13,665 bases of DNA from OLB19 sp964624165 (GTDB lineage: Bacteria > Patescibacteriota > Minisyncoccia > Phycocordibacterales > UBA918): positions 1 to 13,665 of the forward strand of contig CAZUWG010000017.1 of NCBI GenBank assembly GCA_964624165.1, written 5' to 3'. Of this stretch, positions 12,790-13,665 are shown one piece after another. The translations under genes were made by a program, and so were the position numbers. The stretch's first letter is position 1. Every line of letters starts with the position of its first letter. The notes below the pieces were generated by a model. It saw nothing but the letters and a program-made list of their open reading frames with translations, did not search any database and was not told the origin of the DNA.

Positions 12790-12871
12790 GCGCGGGTGGC
12801 GAAATTGGTATACGCGCTAGTTTTAGGCACTAGTGGAGCAATCTGTGGAGGTTCAAGTCCTCTCCTGCGCA
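12790..12871 (+). tRNA. tRNA-Leu (anticodon TAG)
   Basis: An 82-nt class II tRNA with acceptor GCGCGGG/CCTGCGC (one G-T), anticodon stem CTAGT/ACTAG with loop TTTAGGC (anticodon TAG), a variable arm and T-arm GGAGG TTCAAGT CCTCT. The discriminator is A. CCA is not encoded. Unlike the other three tRNAs it has no tail element; an intrinsic terminator follows at once. Confidence 0.95.
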
Positions 12872-12876
12872 CAAAG

Positions 12877-12901
12877 AAAACCGGCATTACTGCCGGTTTT
12901 T
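12877..12901. terminator. Bidirectional terminator between tRNA-Leu(TAG) and rbfA
   Basis: AAAACCGGCA pairs with TGCCGGTTTT around TTAC, with U-runs on both strands. It ends the + strand tRNA transcript and can also serve the convergent infB-rbfA operon. Confidence 0.85.
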
Positions 12902-12914
12902 GACTGCACAGGAA

Positions 12915-12935
12915 ACAAAGTCCGGGGGACTTTGT
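12915..12935. repeat. 9-bp hairpin past the rbfA stop
   Basis: ACAAAGTCC pairs with GGACTTTGT around GGG, 10 nt after the rbfA stop on the - strand. It may protect the mRNA end ahead of the terminator. Confidence 0.6.
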
Positions 12936-12945
12936 GTGGGCGTGC

Positions 12946-13293
12946 TTACTCAGCCTTTTTTTCTTCCTCTATTTTTCTAACTAGTTCATCCATGTGTTGT
13001 CGATGGCGTTCGCCGGCGTCGACCATGAATTCTAAATGAGGAATATTTTTCAGACGGGAATTTCGTTTGAAGTAATCACGCATCGCACTGCCGCTTCTTT
13101 TCAAAAAAATTAATGCATCTGCTTCTCGATCGTCGGGAATAGTGGTAATAAAAATAATTACTCGCCGCTGGTCCGGTGAAACATCTACACTGGTGACGGT
13201 AATTAGAGGGTCGGTATTAGCTTCGTGTTGGATAAACTTGGCGGCCAAGGCGTGTATGATTTCGCTAGCTCTAACGCTTCTATCTAAAGACAT
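12946..13293 (-). CDS. rbfA: Ribosome-binding factor A
   Basis: A 115-residue protein of the usual RbfA length. RbfA is a single KH-type domain that binds the maturing 30S subunit and assists late 16S rRNA folding, notably at the 5' end helix. Family features are RASEIIHALAAKFIQ at the N-terminus, ITVTSVDVSPDQRRVIIFIT, a helix with AMRDYFKRNSRLKNIPHLEF and an acidic helical tail. The start ATG lies 9 nt past the infB stop, the standard infB-rbfA order, so it should be cotranscribed with infB. No clear Shine-Dalgarno is seen. Confidence 0.93.
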   Translation of the reverse strand: MSLDRSVRASEIIHALAAKFIQHEANTDPLITVTSVDVSPDQRRVIIFITTIPDDREADALIFLKRSGSAMRDYFKRNSRLKNIPHLEFMVDAGERHRQHMDELVRKIEEEKKAE

Positions 13294-13302
13294 ATTGCAA
13301 TT

Positions 13303-13665
13303 TTAAGAAACTACGGTATCAAAGGGTTTTAAGTAATCACCAGGAGCTATTTCTGCTCTGGTATCGAGTTGCATACCGAATTCTCCTTCGATAACTTGCT
13401 GTACGTCTGATTTCTGTTGTTGAAGGTTCTTAATCGTACCTTTACCAATCGGAATGTCACGACGGAGGATGTGTACTCGTTGGTTCATCTTCATCACTCC
13501 ATCTTCCACTCTCCCACCCAAGACATGAATGTGCTTTTGAACACTAAAGTGCTTCAAAATTTTTACTGAACCAGTAATAATCTCCTCTTCTTTTTTAGGA
13601 GTACGATTTTTAAGTGCGGTTTCAAGCCACTCTGAAAGTTCATAGATGATATCAAAGGTGTCAAT
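13303..13665 (-). CDS. infB: Translation initiation factor IF-2, C-terminal part
   Basis: The last 120 codons of infB; the gene begins beyond the right edge of the window and the frame is open to the edge. IF-2 is the GTPase that brings initiator fMet-tRNA to the 30S subunit and promotes subunit joining. The part seen covers the end of the third domain (IYELSEWLETALKNR) and the C2 beta-barrel that holds the fMet-tRNA acceptor end, with EEEIITGSVKI, VLGGRVEDGVMKMNQRVHIL, GTIKNLQQQKSDVQQV and a final GDYLKPFDTV. The G domain is outside the window. rbfA follows after 9 nt. Confidence 0.93.
   Translation of the reverse strand: MDTFDIIYELSEWLETALKNRTPKKEEEIITGSVKILKHFSVQKHIHVLGGRVEDGVMKMNQRVHILRRDIPIGKGTIKNLQQQKSDVQQVIEGEFGMQLDTRAEIAPGDYLKPFDTVVS

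Overview
The window looks like part of a draft genome of a Patescibacteria (CPR) bacterium, probably from the Parcubacteria side. The evidence is the mix of gyrA, a degenerate MBL-fold protein, a run of very small two-helix proteins resembling the type IV secretion pilins common in that radiation, short or absent 5' leaders, and tRNA genes without an encoded CCA. TGA is used as stop, so standard bacterial code 11 applies. A run of 10 Ns (3727-3736) between homopolymers marks a scaffold join.

Layout. 1-3643: MBL-fold protein, a small membrane-anchored protein and gyrA, all on +. 3644-3830: low-complexity sequence around the gap. 3834-8095: a + strand envelope block with a two-helix membrane protein, a class I methyltransferase, a membrane-anchored solute-binding protein with no permease nearby, and five small pilin-like proteins. 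Two of those share a 161-bp identical stretch. 8161-8193: a bidirectional terminator where this block meets a - strand pair (SPFH-like protein and a three-helix protein joined by a TGATG overlap). 10355-10571: a divergent promoter region rich in hairpins. 10572-11654: trhO (tRNA U34 hydroxylase), whose variable N-terminus contains an in-frame palindrome. 11655-12901: a tRNA block with Leu(TAA) on - and Cys(GCA), Lys(CTT) and Leu(TAG) on +. 12946-13665: rbfA and the 3' end of infB on -, the classic infB-rbfA order.

The most unusual signal is in the tRNA block. Downstream of tRNA-Cys (twice in tandem), tRNA-Lys and tRNA-Leu(TAA) lies the same kind of element, always in the same orientation relative to the tRNA: an inverted copy of that tRNA's own 3' end starting exactly at the T-loop TTC, a 59-63 nt core that folds into a two-part hairpin, a TGTAA motif, then a direct copy of the same tRNA 3' end (for the second tandem tRNA-Cys copy the terminal direct copy is missing). 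The core sequence is shared between loci and its inner helix varies in a compensatory way, but the flanks are tailored to each tRNA. Upstream of tRNA-Leu(TAA), inside its predicted transcript, is a mirror-image arrangement built from the tRNA 5' end. I do not recognise this as a described family. It could be a tRNA-targeted recombination or mobile site, or a structured RNA with competing pairings.
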